Of a stretch of DNA of 19,909 bases, positions 14,146 to 19,909 are shown in pieces; position 1 is the first letter of the stretch, and each line of letters begins with the position of its first letter. The stretch is from assembly GCA_028871595.1 (NCBI GenBank), contig JAGWMT010000027.1, forward strand, positions 1-19,909. The letters are read 5' to 3'. Below the pieces are notes generated by a model. It saw only the letters and a program-made list of their open reading frames with translations, made no database searches and had not been told where the DNA came from. Made by a program: the position numbers and the translations under genes. This DNA is from Elusimicrobiota bacterium (GTDB taxonomy: Bacteria > Elusimicrobiota > Elusimicrobia > UBA1565 > UBA9628).

Positions 14146-14983
14146 ACTCTTTGGGGGGGCGGGCCCGGCGGACCTTGCCCGCCTTCTCGACGAAACGCAG
14201 ATACGGAACGCCGCCCACCGACGAACCGCCGTCCACGGTGAGGACCTCTCCGGAGATATAGCGCGTCTCGGGCGCGGCCAGGTAAAGCACGGCGCTGGCC
14301 ACGTCCGCCTCCGTTCCGAACCGCCGGGAGGGGACGCCCTCGAGCAGGGCCTCGCGCATCCATTCCTCCGGCCAAAGCCTCTCGCGCGACTGCGGGGTGT
14401 CGATCAGCCCCGGGCAGACGGCGTTGACCCGCACGCCGCGCGGCGCCCATTCGACGCCCAAGGTCCGAGTCAGCGCCAGCACGCCGGCCTTCGCCGACGC
14501 GGACGGGGCGAAGCCCGGGGCGCCGGTCCAGGCGTACGAGGCGATCAGGCTGATGATGGCGCCCTCGCCGCGCTCCAGCATGCGCCGCCCGGCCTCGCTC
14601 GAGCAATGAAAGGTCCCGTTGAGGACGATGTCGATGACCTTGCGCCAGCGCACGGAGGTCAGCGCCTCCGTGGGGCGCACGAAGTTCGCGGCGGCCCCGT
14701 TGACCAGGATGTCCACGCGGCCGAACTCCGCGTCCACGCGCTCGAACAGGGCCTTCACGGAGTCCATATCGGACACGTCCGTGGAGACGCCGAGCGCCTT
14801 CCGGCCGGTGTCGGCGGCGATGGAGCGGGCCGCCGTCTCCAGTCGCGCCCCGTCGCGGGAGGCCAGGACGACGTCGGCGCCGTGCGCGGCCAGCTCGCGC
14901 GCCACGACCAGGCCGATGCCGGTCCCGCCGCCCGTGACCACCGCCACGCGTCCGGCGAGAAGATCCTTCGAAAAAGTGTTCAC
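14144..14983 (-). CDS. 2,4-dienoyl-CoA reductase-type SDR
   Basis: NADPH-dependent short-chain dehydrogenase (279 residues) predicted to reduce 2,4-dienoyl-CoA during oxidation of unsaturated fatty acids. The Rossmann motif TGGGTGIG is at 17-24. The usual catalytic YxxxK is altered: Ser161 stands at the Tyr position, with Lys165 four later and Tyr150 eleven before it. This is the arrangement known from mitochondrial 2,4-dienoyl-CoA reductase (Tyr199/Ser210/Lys214 in human DECR1). The surrounding NGAAxNF, DIVLNGT and PSASAKAGV segments also resemble that family. The GTG start at 14983 overlaps the upstream stop in GTGA, with GGGAGG ahead of it. It is the last gene of the five-gene pilT cluster and ends at a stem-loop. 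Substrate is inferred from the motif. Confidence 0.9.
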   Translation of the reverse strand: MNTFSKDLLAGRVAVVTGGGTGIGLVVARELAAHGADVVLASRDGARLETAARSIAADTGRKALGVSTDVSDMDSVKALFERVDAEFGRVDILVNGAAANFVRPTEALTSVRWRKVIDIVLNGTFHCSSEAGRRMLERGEGAIISLIASYAWTGAPGFAPSASAKAGVLALTRTLGVEWAPRGVRVNAVCPGLIDTPQSRERLWPEEWMREALLEGVPSRRFGTEADVASAVLYLAAPETRYISGEVLTVDGGSSVGGVPYLRFVEKAGKVRRARPPKE

Positions 14984-15750
14984 GCTCCCTCCCAGCGCGG
15001 CCGCCGCTTGGCGCGCAGCGCCGCCACGCCTTCGCGCGCCTCCGCCCCGGAAAACACGGCGTCGAATTCGGCCAACGCTCCGCGCCAGAGAGTTTCGTCG
15101 GCGGCCTGGGCGTTGAGCCGGCTCTTGATCTCCGCGTAGGCGCGCGGCGGGGACTTGGAGAGGCGGCGGGCGAGGGACAGCGCGGAGGTCTTCAGATCGG
15201 AGGCCGGAACGATCTCGTCCACCAAGCCGGCCGATAACGCCTCGTCCGCGCCCACGGACCGGCCCCGGAGGACCATCTCCTTGACGACGCGCGGGTCCAG
15301 AGACAACGACGAAAGGCGCGCGATCAAGGCCGAGGTCGGCGTGAGCGCGGCGCGGATCTCCGAGAGGGCGATCTTCGAGCCCGGCGCGATCAGGCGCCAG
15401 TCGCACGCCATCGCCAGGATCCAGCCGCCCAGAATCGCCGAGCCCGACAGCGCCGCGACCACCGGCTTCGGGCAGGAGAGCAGCGTACGGTAGGAGGAGA
15501 CCAGGGCCTCGAACGGCTCGCGCCGGCGCTGCTCCGGCAGGGACGACATCTCCTCCAGATCCAGACCGCTCGAGAAGTAGCCGTCCACGGAGGATTCCAG
15601 CACCAGGGCGCGCACGCCGGCGTCTTCCGACGCGGCCGTCACCGCCCGGCGCAGGTCCCCCAGGAGCGCGAGCGTCAGCGTGTTGCCCGGAGGTTTGGCG
15701 AACGTCAGCATCCGAAGCGCTCCCTCGTCGCGGACGAGCAGGCCGCTCAC
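14980..15750 (-). CDS. Enoyl-CoA hydratase/isomerase family protein (crotonase fold)
   Basis: A 256-residue crotonase-superfamily protein expected to act on an acyl-CoA. The oxyanion-hole segments YFSSGLDLEEM (58-68) and ALSGSAILGGW (100-110) are present. Of the two catalytic glutamates of classical hydratases, the second is kept (E131 in ALSEIRAAL). The first is replaced by Ile111 (LGGWILAMACD instead of GGGCELAMMCD). A single-Glu site fits an enoyl-CoA isomerase or another crotonase reaction better than hydration. The GTG start at 15750 overlaps the preceding stop as GTGA, and its own stop overlaps the SDR start. Pairing with a dienoyl-CoA reductase points to auxiliary beta-oxidation of unsaturated chains, an inference from context. 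Confidence 0.88.
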   Translation of the reverse strand: MSGLLVRDEGALRMLTFAKPPGNTLTLALLGDLRRAVTAASEDAGVRALVLESSVDGYFSSGLDLEEMSSLPEQRRREPFEALVSSYRTLLSCPKPVVAALSGSAILGGWILAMACDWRLIAPGSKIALSEIRAALTPTSALIARLSSLSLDPRVVKEMVLRGRSVGADEALSAGLVDEIVPASDLKTSALSLARRLSKSPPRAYAEIKSRLNAQAADETLWRGALAEFDAVFSGAEAREGVAALRAKRRPRWEGA

Positions 15751-16646
15751 CGGCGCATCCGGTCCAGGCGCAGCGTCTTCAGCAGGCGGTTGAAGGCGGG
15801 GAGATAATTGTCGTACGTGTCCGCCGGGGCGCTGTACACGAAGGAATAATAGGATTCTTTCGAGACCGGGAGGTAGATCGAGCGCGTGTCCCCGGCCACG
15901 TAAGTGACCCGGGCGGTCAGGCCGGCCAAGGGGAGCTTGCCTCCGTCCTTGGCGCCCTGCCACTCGACGTCGCGCGTGATGGCCGCGCCCATCTCCTGAT
16001 ACGTCGTCTGGCTTTGGTCGTATTTCGTCACCGTCATCGTCACGGGCTTGCCCGCCGTCGACTCGTCGAGCTTCAGGTACAAGGTCGGGACGTCCTCCTT
16101 CCACTCGTCCTGGACCCGGAACGAACGCGGGTACTCGAACGAAAGCTGGTGGGGAATCGAGAACCGCGTGTAGGAGCCCTCGTCGATGACGCGCACGCGC
16201 GAGGCCTGGACCACGCATTCGAAGGGCCTCAAGGGGTCGTTCGTCCGGACCTTGCGCTTGCCGGGGGGGCAACCCTGCGTGAGCGGATCGGCCTCGGCCT
16301 CGGACGGCTCCGGCGGAGGGGCGTCGTCCTCGCCCCGGATGGGCGCCAGTTCCGGATCGGCGTCGGCCGCGGTCACGCGCACGCAGTGGTACGGTTGCAG
16401 CGCGTTGTCCGGTGCCGCGACCGGGCGGGTCCCGTGGGGGCAGCGCGGGCGGGTGGCGAAGCCCTTGGGCCCGACCACCGACTCGAAGCCGCTTTTCTCG
16501 TCGGCGCCCGCCTTCACGCACTTGAACGGGTTGTAGGGATTGTCCGTCAGGATGCGGTGGGTCCCCGACGGGCACTCGGCCGCCTCCAACGCCGCGCGGG
16601 CCGGGCCGGCCGCGCCGAGCGCGGCCGCCACCAGGAGCGCGATCAT
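15747..16646 (-). CDS. Secreted protein with three tandem Cys-Pro-Gly motifs, function unknown
   Basis: A 299-residue exported protein not assigned to a family. The signal peptide is residues 1-19 (ends ARA). Three copies of a short disulfide-type module follow: C25-C43, C69-C88 and C126-C144. Each reads roughly CPxG, basic residues, an Asn/Asp, then P-[FY]-x-C-V. An acidic Pro/Glu linker (about 96-123) separates copies two and three. The C-terminal half (about 155-295) is a beta-rich domain with SYTRFSIPHQLSFEYP, somewhat like PsbP/Mog1-type folds. The ATG overlaps the stop of the cyclic-nucleotide-domain gene (ATGA), and its stop overlaps the next start. The context suggests an envelope component made together with the pilus motor. 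Confidence 0.85.
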   Translation of the reverse strand: MIALLVAAALGAAGPARAALEAAECPSGTHRILTDNPYNPFKCVKAGADEKSGFESVVGPKGFATRPRCPHGTRPVAAPDNALQPYHCVRVTAADADPELAPIRGEDDAPPPEPSEAEADPLTQGCPPGKRKVRTNDPLRPFECVVQASRVRVIDEGSYTRFSIPHQLSFEYPRSFRVQDEWKEDVPTLYLKLDESTAGKPVTMTVTKYDQSQTTYQEMGAAITRDVEWQGAKDGGKLPLAGLTARVTYVAGDTRSIYLPVSKESYYSFVYSAPADTYDNYLPAFNRLLKTLRLDRMRR

Positions 16647-17095
16647 CGCGCCGACCTCGTTCGGGCCAGGGCTTGAAGGTGCTCGGCCAGCGGGGGGTTG
16701 TTCTCCAGGATGTAGCCCACGTCCTCGAACGCCAGGCGGAACACGAACGCCGGCGTCGCCGCCGCCACCGTCGCGGTGCGCGGACCGCCGGACAAGAGCG
16801 ACATCTCGCCGATGACGGCGCCGGCGCCCATGCGGCTCACCTCGGCCGACATCTGGTCGATCTTGAACTGGACCGCGACGTCGCCGGCCAGGACCAGGAA
16901 CAGGTCGCGGCCCGTTTCGCCCTGCTCGATCAGCGCCTCGCCGGCGCGGAAGTGCTGGACGCCGCTGCGCGGAAACATCTTTGAGCAGAGGTCGGCGGAA
17001 AACTCCGGGAAGAAGCCGTCCAGGCGGAACGCGGCGGAGACGGCCTCCGCCGTGACTTCATCCACCGGCAGGCGCTGCGGGGTGGCGGAGGCCAT
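16643..17095 (-). CDS. Stand-alone cyclic nucleotide-binding domain protein
   Basis: A 150-residue protein that is essentially one CAP-type cNMP-binding domain (about 27-140), with no DNA-binding, kinase or membrane part. The phosphate-binding cassette is intact: IGEMSLLSGGPRTATV (95-110), with Glu97 for the ribose and Arg106 for the cyclic phosphate. It should therefore bind cAMP or cGMP. The ATG at 17095 lies three bases after the pilT stop, so it is probably made by re-initiation. It is likely a small effector partner that couples a cyclic nucleotide signal to the PilT ATPase or another complex. This is inferred from position; no partner is visible in the sequence. Confidence 0.92.
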   Translation of the reverse strand: MASATPQRLPVDEVTAEAVSAAFRLDGFFPEFSADLCSKMFPRSGVQHFRAGEALIEQGETGRDLFLVLAGDVAVQFKIDQMSAEVSRMGAGAVIGEMSLLSGGPRTATVAAATPAFVFRLAFEDVGYILENNPPLAEHLQALARTRSAR

Positions 17096-17098
17096 CGG

Positions 17099-18154
17099 TC
17101 AGCGCAGAATCTCCGGATTGCGCACGTGCTCGAGCGCCACTTCCTTCGTGATGAGCTTCTTCATGTAGAGGTTCTTCACCGAGGCGTCCTTCGAGATCAT
17201 GCCCACCTGGGCGCCGGCCTGGATGGCGTCGTTCATCGCCTCGATCTTGTTCTCGCGGATCAGCTGGCGGGTCGCCGAGGTCGCGATGAGTATCTCGCAG
17301 GCGACGACCAGGCCCTTGCCGTCGGCGCGGGGGAGAAGCTCCTGCGAGATCACTGCCTCCAGCGTCGAGGCCAGCTGGTCGCGCATCGCGTCCTGGTCGG
17401 TGTTGGGCACCGCGTTGATGATGCGCTGAGCGGTCTTCGACGCGTCGCGCGTGTGCAAGGTGGTCAGGACCAGGTGGCCGGTTTCGGCCGCGAGCAGGGC
17501 GGCGCGGATGGAGTTCACGTCGCGCATCTCGCCGATGCAGAGGATGTCCGGGTCCTGGCGGAGGGAGTCCATGATGCCCACGTCGTAGCTGGGGGTGTCC
17601 ACGCCGACCTCGCGCTGGACGAAGACGGAGCGGCAGGGCTTGAACAAGGTCTCGATGGGGTCCTCGATGGTGACCACCTTGCCCGGCCGGCCGGTCTGGT
17701 TGATCCACTCCAGCATGGCCGCCATGGTGGTGCTTTTCCCGGACCCGGTGGAGCCGGTCACGAAGATGATGCCCGAGCGGCGGTGCGCCAGGTTGCCGAC
17801 GACGGGGGGAAGGCCCAGCGAGGACAGCGGATAGGTCTTCGTCGGGATGACGCGGATGGTCGCGCCCACGGTCCCCAGGGACATGTACAGATTGAAGCGG
17901 AAGCGGCCGACGTCGTTGATGGTCTGCGAGAAGTTGACGCGCATCTCCGACTTGAACGTGACCCGGTGGCTCTCGAGCAGGTACGGTTCCATGATGCGGA
18001 AGATAACTTCGGACGTCATCGCCGGATACGGCAGCGCGCCGATTTCGCCGGCGATGCGCGCGATGGGAGGGATGCCGTGGATCAGGTGGAGGTCGGAGCC
18101 CCCGCGCGAGACCACGTCGGATAGAAGGGTGGAGAGATCGATGGTGTCTGCCAT
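17099..18154 (-). CDS. pilT: PilT-like type IV pilus retraction ATPase
   Basis: Hexameric cytoplasmic motor ATPase that depolymerises type IV pili, driving twitching or DNA uptake. The 351 residues match PilT length. Visible motifs are Walker A GSTGSGKST (134-142, K140), the Asp box TIEDPIE (162-168), Walker B DILCIGEMRD (203-212, E209) and the His box HLVLTTLHT (227-235). The C-terminal ATRQLIREN (294-302) matches the AIRNLIRE retraction motif. An N-terminal PAS-like region occupies about 1-105. PilT, PilU and related paralogues cannot be separated from the sequence alone. The ATG at 18154 is nine bases after a good -10, with a -35 at 17-bp spacing, so the mRNA may have almost no leader. No other pilus gene is in the window. 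It heads a five-gene coupled cluster. Confidence 0.93.
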   Translation of the reverse strand: MADTIDLSTLLSDVVSRGGSDLHLIHGIPPIARIAGEIGALPYPAMTSEVIFRIMEPYLLESHRVTFKSEMRVNFSQTINDVGRFRFNLYMSLGTVGATIRVIPTKTYPLSSLGLPPVVGNLAHRRSGIIFVTGSTGSGKSTTMAAMLEWINQTGRPGKVVTIEDPIETLFKPCRSVFVQREVGVDTPSYDVGIMDSLRQDPDILCIGEMRDVNSIRAALLAAETGHLVLTTLHTRDASKTAQRIINAVPNTDQDAMRDQLASTLEAVISQELLPRADGKGLVVACEILIATSATRQLIRENKIEAMNDAIQAGAQVGMISKDASVKNLYMKKLITKEVALEHVRNPEILR

Positions 18155-18163
18155 ACGCTCGCA

Positions 18164-18192
18164 AGGATAGACATGATGGCGGAAAAAATCAA
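18164..18192 (-). promoter_or_regulatory. Promoter of the pilT operon
   Basis: On the minus strand TTGATT (18192-18187) and TATCCT (18169-18164) are separated by exactly 17 bp, each matching consensus at four of six positions. The -10 ends nine bases before the ATG at 18154, leaving a leader of zero to three bases and no Shine-Dalgarno sequence. The -35 sits in the loop of an inverted repeat. Confidence 0.6.
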
Positions 18193-18201
18193 GTCCGCCA
18201 T
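18176..18201. promoter_or_regulatory. Inverted repeat around the pilT -35 element
   Basis: ATGGCGGA (18176-18183) and TCCGCCAT (18194-18201) are perfect eight-base arms with a ten-base AT-rich spacer that holds the -35 hexamer. It begins two bases after the stop codon of the DUF1223 gene on the same strand. It could be an operator for the pilT promoter, or a stem-loop weakening read-through from DUF1223. No T run follows the stem, which favours an operator. Confidence 0.5.
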
Positions 18202-18203
18202 GG

Positions 18204-18956
18204 TTAAATTCCGGTAACGGGCTTTTCCGCCGTCTGAGGAATGAATCCGCCCGCGGCTTGGATGGGGCGGCCGCGGTCGTCCGTCACCCAGACGGCCATG
18301 CCGCTGGTCCCGCCGGGCTGCCGCGGCGTCACCGGCGCGGACAGCTCCGCCGTCCACGCCCCGGCGATTTTTTTCATGCGCGCGCGCATCATGGCGCGCA
18401 CCACGAATTCGTGCGGCAGGACGCGGCCCGCGTTTTCTCCGGCCGACACGGACGACGAAAGACCGAAGCCAAGTCGCGCGACGAAGACTTCATAACCGCC
18501 TGCATCCGCCGCCGGCGCGAAGCGAACCTTGATTTTTCCGCCGGACTCCTTCGCGGTCAGGATTCCCGCCGCGGGCCCCGCCGACGGCGGAGCTCCGCCC
18601 CAGTCGCGCCACTCCTCCCCGTCCAGGACGAAGCCCGGGGTGTAGGTGCTGCGGCTGCCCCACGCGGCCGCGTAGGCGCGCTGGCGGGCGGTGAACGAGG
18701 GGTCGGCGAAGCGGTCCTTCCACCCCAGGTAATCCCAATAATCCACATGGAACACCACCGGGACGAAATCCTTCCAGAGCCGCGCCTCCCGCTTCAGCGG
18801 GGCGACCCAGGCGTCCGCCGGAGGGCAGCTGGAGCAGCCCTCCGAGCTGAACAATTCGAGCAGATGGGCGCGGGCGGGCCCGGAACGGACGGCGAAGGTC
18901 TCCGCGCGCGCGGGCGCGGCCAGGACGACGGCCAGCAGAAGGGGGATCATGGACAT
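18204..18956 (-). CDS. DUF1223 family exported thioredoxin-like protein
   Basis: The thioredoxin-like DUF1223 signature LLELFSSEGCSSCPPAD (32-48) is present, with C41 and C44 as a potential redox pair. It is followed by VVFHVDYWDYLGWKDRFADP and the TPGFVLDG segment typical of the family. A hydrophobic leader ending APARA indicates export. The first ATG (18956) gives 250 residues but a signal peptide with no positive charge. A strong AGGAGG sits at ideal distance from an in-frame ATC at 18980, which would add IKPVFATL and a lysine. The start is therefore uncertain. The redox or copper-related function of the family is unproven. The gene is divergent from the tRNA gene and ends just before the pilT promoter. 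Confidence 0.88.
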   Translation of the reverse strand: MSMIPLLLAVVLAAPARAETFAVRSGPARAHLLELFSSEGCSSCPPADAWVAPLKREARLWKDFVPVVFHVDYWDYLGWKDRFADPSFTARQRAYAAAWGSRSTYTPGFVLDGEEWRDWGGAPPSAGPAAGILTAKESGGKIKVRFAPAADAGGYEVFVARLGFGLSSSVSAGENAGRVLPHEFVVRAMMRARMKKIAGAWTAELSAPVTPRQPGGTSGMAVWVTDDRGRPIQAAGGFIPQTAEKPVTGI

Positions 18957-19015
18957 GAGTGTCGCAAATACGGGTTTGATGTCGCCTCCTCCTTTCCTCC
19001 GGTCCCGCGCTTTGC

Positions 19016-19021
19016 TACAAT
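19016..19021 (+). promoter_or_regulatory. -10 element of the tRNA-Asn gene
   Basis: TACAAT (five of six bases of consensus) lies 10 bases before the mature 5' end of the tRNA, a normal distance for a tRNA promoter. The -35 region is weak (TTTCCT at 18993-18998, 17-bp spacing). Confidence 0.55.
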
Positions 19022-19031
19022 GATCGGACAT

Positions 19032-19106
19032 TCCGGGCTAGCTCAACGGTAGAGCAGACCGCTGTTAACGGTAAGGTTGTAGGTTCGAATCCTACGCCCG
19101 GAGCCA
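19032..19106 (+). tRNA. tRNA-Asn (anticodon GTT)
   Basis: A complete 75-nt cloverleaf including an encoded CCA end (19104-19106). The acceptor stem TCCGGGC/GCCCGGA pairs perfectly, with G as discriminator. The D stem is GCTC/GAGC. The anticodon loop CTGTTAA carries GTT at 19064-19066. The T arm is GTAGG-TTCGAAT-CCTAC. The anticodon stem has four good pairs and one terminal G/A mismatch. The gene appears intact even though a recombinase gene abuts it, as expected when an element integrates beside or into a tRNA and restores it. Confidence 0.96.
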
Positions 19107-19909
19107 GTTTGGTTCAAAAGGGTAACTGGAATCCTTGAGCAATCGGGTTCCCGTGGCCCAGAACGCGCAAAAAGGCCCTTCTTCCCGTCGGGAGAGGGGC
19201 CTTTCTCGTTGGAAGAGTTCCCCGGCTCGTCCGGTTTACTAGGTGGTACCAGGAGCTTGAATTCCGCCCGGCACTGGTGCTTGCTCTTGACCACCACTTG
19301 CTTAACCAGCGCCTGGAGCAGCAGCCTTCGCTGCCCCGTGTCGAGCTTGTCGAAGGCCGTCATGAAGCCGCCGAGGTACTTCGAGATCTCGTCCGCGCGC
19401 ACGTCGTCGGCCTTGACCTGGGCCAGCCTGGCGTCGAGAGCGACGAGCCGGGTCTTCAGCTCCTCGATCGCCTGGAGCTGAGCCTTGATCTCCAGCCCCA
19501 CCTGATCGGCGACGGCCTTGTCCGGCAGATTCTCCACGAGCCACTTGACCCAGCTGCTGCGCAGCCGCTCCGCGGCCTCGAGGCGATTTTGGGTCGCGAG
19601 GCGCTCTTGGCGCAATTGACCTTCCAGCCCCTTGCCCTCCTTGCGGTATTCGTCGAGGGCGCCCTGCACCATGCCGGGCTCGGCGGCGATGCGGCGAATT
19701 TCGCCGAGGACCGTGCGCTCGAGATGCTTGGAGTTGATGTAGGGCAAGCTGCAACCCGAAGACTTCGACACGCAGGCGTAGTAGTGGTACTTGAGCTTTC
19801 CCTTCTGCGTCGTCATGGTCGAGCCGCACAAGCCGCATTTGACCAGGCCGGTCAGGACGTTAGGGCTCAGGAGGCTGCGCGGAGCGACGGTGAGGCGCTC
19901 CTTGAGCAC
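19043..19909 (-). CDS. Large serine recombinase, C-terminal part (5' end outside window)
   Basis: The visible 288 residues are the recombinase zinc beta-ribbon (C25, C28, C46, C53 counted from the window edge, KCGLCGS...CVSKSSGC) followed by a coiled coil (about 75-180). This is the C-terminal architecture of large serine integrases. The catalytic resolvase domain would lie beyond 19909, and the GTG at the edge is probably not the real start. The open frame runs on through an intrinsic-terminator hairpin and then antisense through the tRNA-Asn, ending at 19043. The last roughly 60 residues are therefore doubtful as true protein. A tandem stop TAG-TAA lies at 19241-19236, one base out of frame, so a late frameshift is possible. 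Confidence 0.85.
   Translation of the reverse strand: MLKERLTVAPRSLLSPNVLTGLVKCGLCGSTMTTQKGKLKYHYYACVSKSSGCSLPYINSKHLERTVLGEIRRIAAEPGMVQGALDEYRKEGKGLEGQLRQERLATQNRLEAAERLRSSWVKWLVENLPDKAVADQVGLEIKAQLQAIEELKTRLVALDARLAQVKADDVRADEISKYLGGFMTAFDKLDTGQRRLLLQALVKQVVVKSKHQCRAEFKLLVPPSKPDEPGNSSNEKGPSPDGKKGLFARSGPREPDCSRIPVTLLNQTGSGRRIRTYNLTVNSGLLYR
19107..19909. mobile_element. Probable left end of an element integrated next to tRNA-Asn
   Basis: A serine recombinase gene pointing at the 3' end of a tRNA is a common layout at the edge of integrated islands or phages. The window ends before the other boundary, so neither attachment repeats nor cargo can be seen. Assignment rests on the recombinase and the tRNA only, and the exact border at the tRNA end is a guess. 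Confidence 0.4.
19169..19204 (-). terminator. Strong intrinsic terminator downstream of tRNA / at recombinase 3' end
   Basis: AAAGGCCC (19171-19178) pairs with GGGCCTTT (19197-19204), and the inner bases extend the stem to about 15 bp with two G.T wobbles and a CGTC loop. On the minus strand the stem runs into TTTTT (19173-19169), a classical terminator for the recombinase. On the plus strand it is followed by CTCGTT after the TTT of the stem, so it may also stop tRNA transcripts. It lies inside the recombinase open frame, before its apparent stop. Confidence 0.75.

Noticed and set aside
14980..16575. Extended N-terminus of the crotonase gene up to 16575
   Set aside because: The upstream part is the out-of-frame shadow of the Cys-repeat protein. 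The GTG at 15750 in a GTGA overlap gives a normal family length.
17099..18154. Assembly ATPase PilB or a secretion ATPase (GspE)
   Set aside because: The protein is about 350 residues, lacks the long N-terminal domain and the tetracysteine zinc motif of PilB/GspE, and carries the PilT-type C-terminal motif.

Overview
This is a GC-rich, gene-dense bacterial segment with little intergenic space. It carries a type IV pilus retraction ATPase, several secreted or membrane-anchored proteins of unknown role and peptidoglycan-linked enzymes. A tRNA-Asn and the C-terminal part of a serine recombinase lie at the right edge. The gene mix (PilT, DUF1223, YtxH, UppP, long low-complexity envelope proteins) suits an environmental, uncultivated, probably diderm bacterium. 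Elusimicrobiota is one possibility, but nothing here fixes the phylum.

Layout. (1) 202-2551, plus strand: Xaa-Pro aminopeptidase P and a secreted zinc amidase, overlapping by 11 nt. (2) 10094-2536, minus strand: a likely three-gene operon. It encodes a 1677-residue exported, membrane-anchored protein with a glycine tract, a zinc-ribbon/one-TM/beta-sandwich protein, and the undecaprenyl-diphosphatase UppP. UppP converges on the amidase gene with a 16-bp overlap. (3) 11128-10229, minus: an unrecognised protein with a CxxCH motif and a ParB-like DGHH segment. (4) 11253-13712 and 13820-14098, plus: an 819-residue coiled-coil protein and a YtxH-type small membrane protein with its own promoter. 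(5) 18154-14144, minus: five tightly packed genes encoding a PilT-like ATPase, a stand-alone cyclic-nucleotide-binding domain, a secreted protein with a triplicated Cys motif, a crotonase-fold protein, and a 2,4-dienoyl-CoA-reductase-type SDR. (6) 18956-18204, minus: a DUF1223 thioredoxin-like exported protein. (7) 19032-19106: tRNA-Asn(GUU), followed by a convergent large serine recombinase gene cut by the window edge. Its open frame runs antisense through the tRNA.

How it works together. Two operons dominate. In one, a huge surface or periplasmic protein is produced with a lipid-carrier recycling enzyme. In the other, a pilus motor, a probable cyclic-nucleotide sensor and lipid beta-oxidation accessory enzymes are translationally coupled through 4-nt overlaps. 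Four operon-leading genes have a -10-like hexamer ending only 6-9 nt before the start codon and no Shine-Dalgarno sequence. Several internal or UTR-bearing genes (amidase, UppP, SDR, YtxH) have clear Shine-Dalgarno sequences. This suggests leaderless mRNAs are common in this organism.
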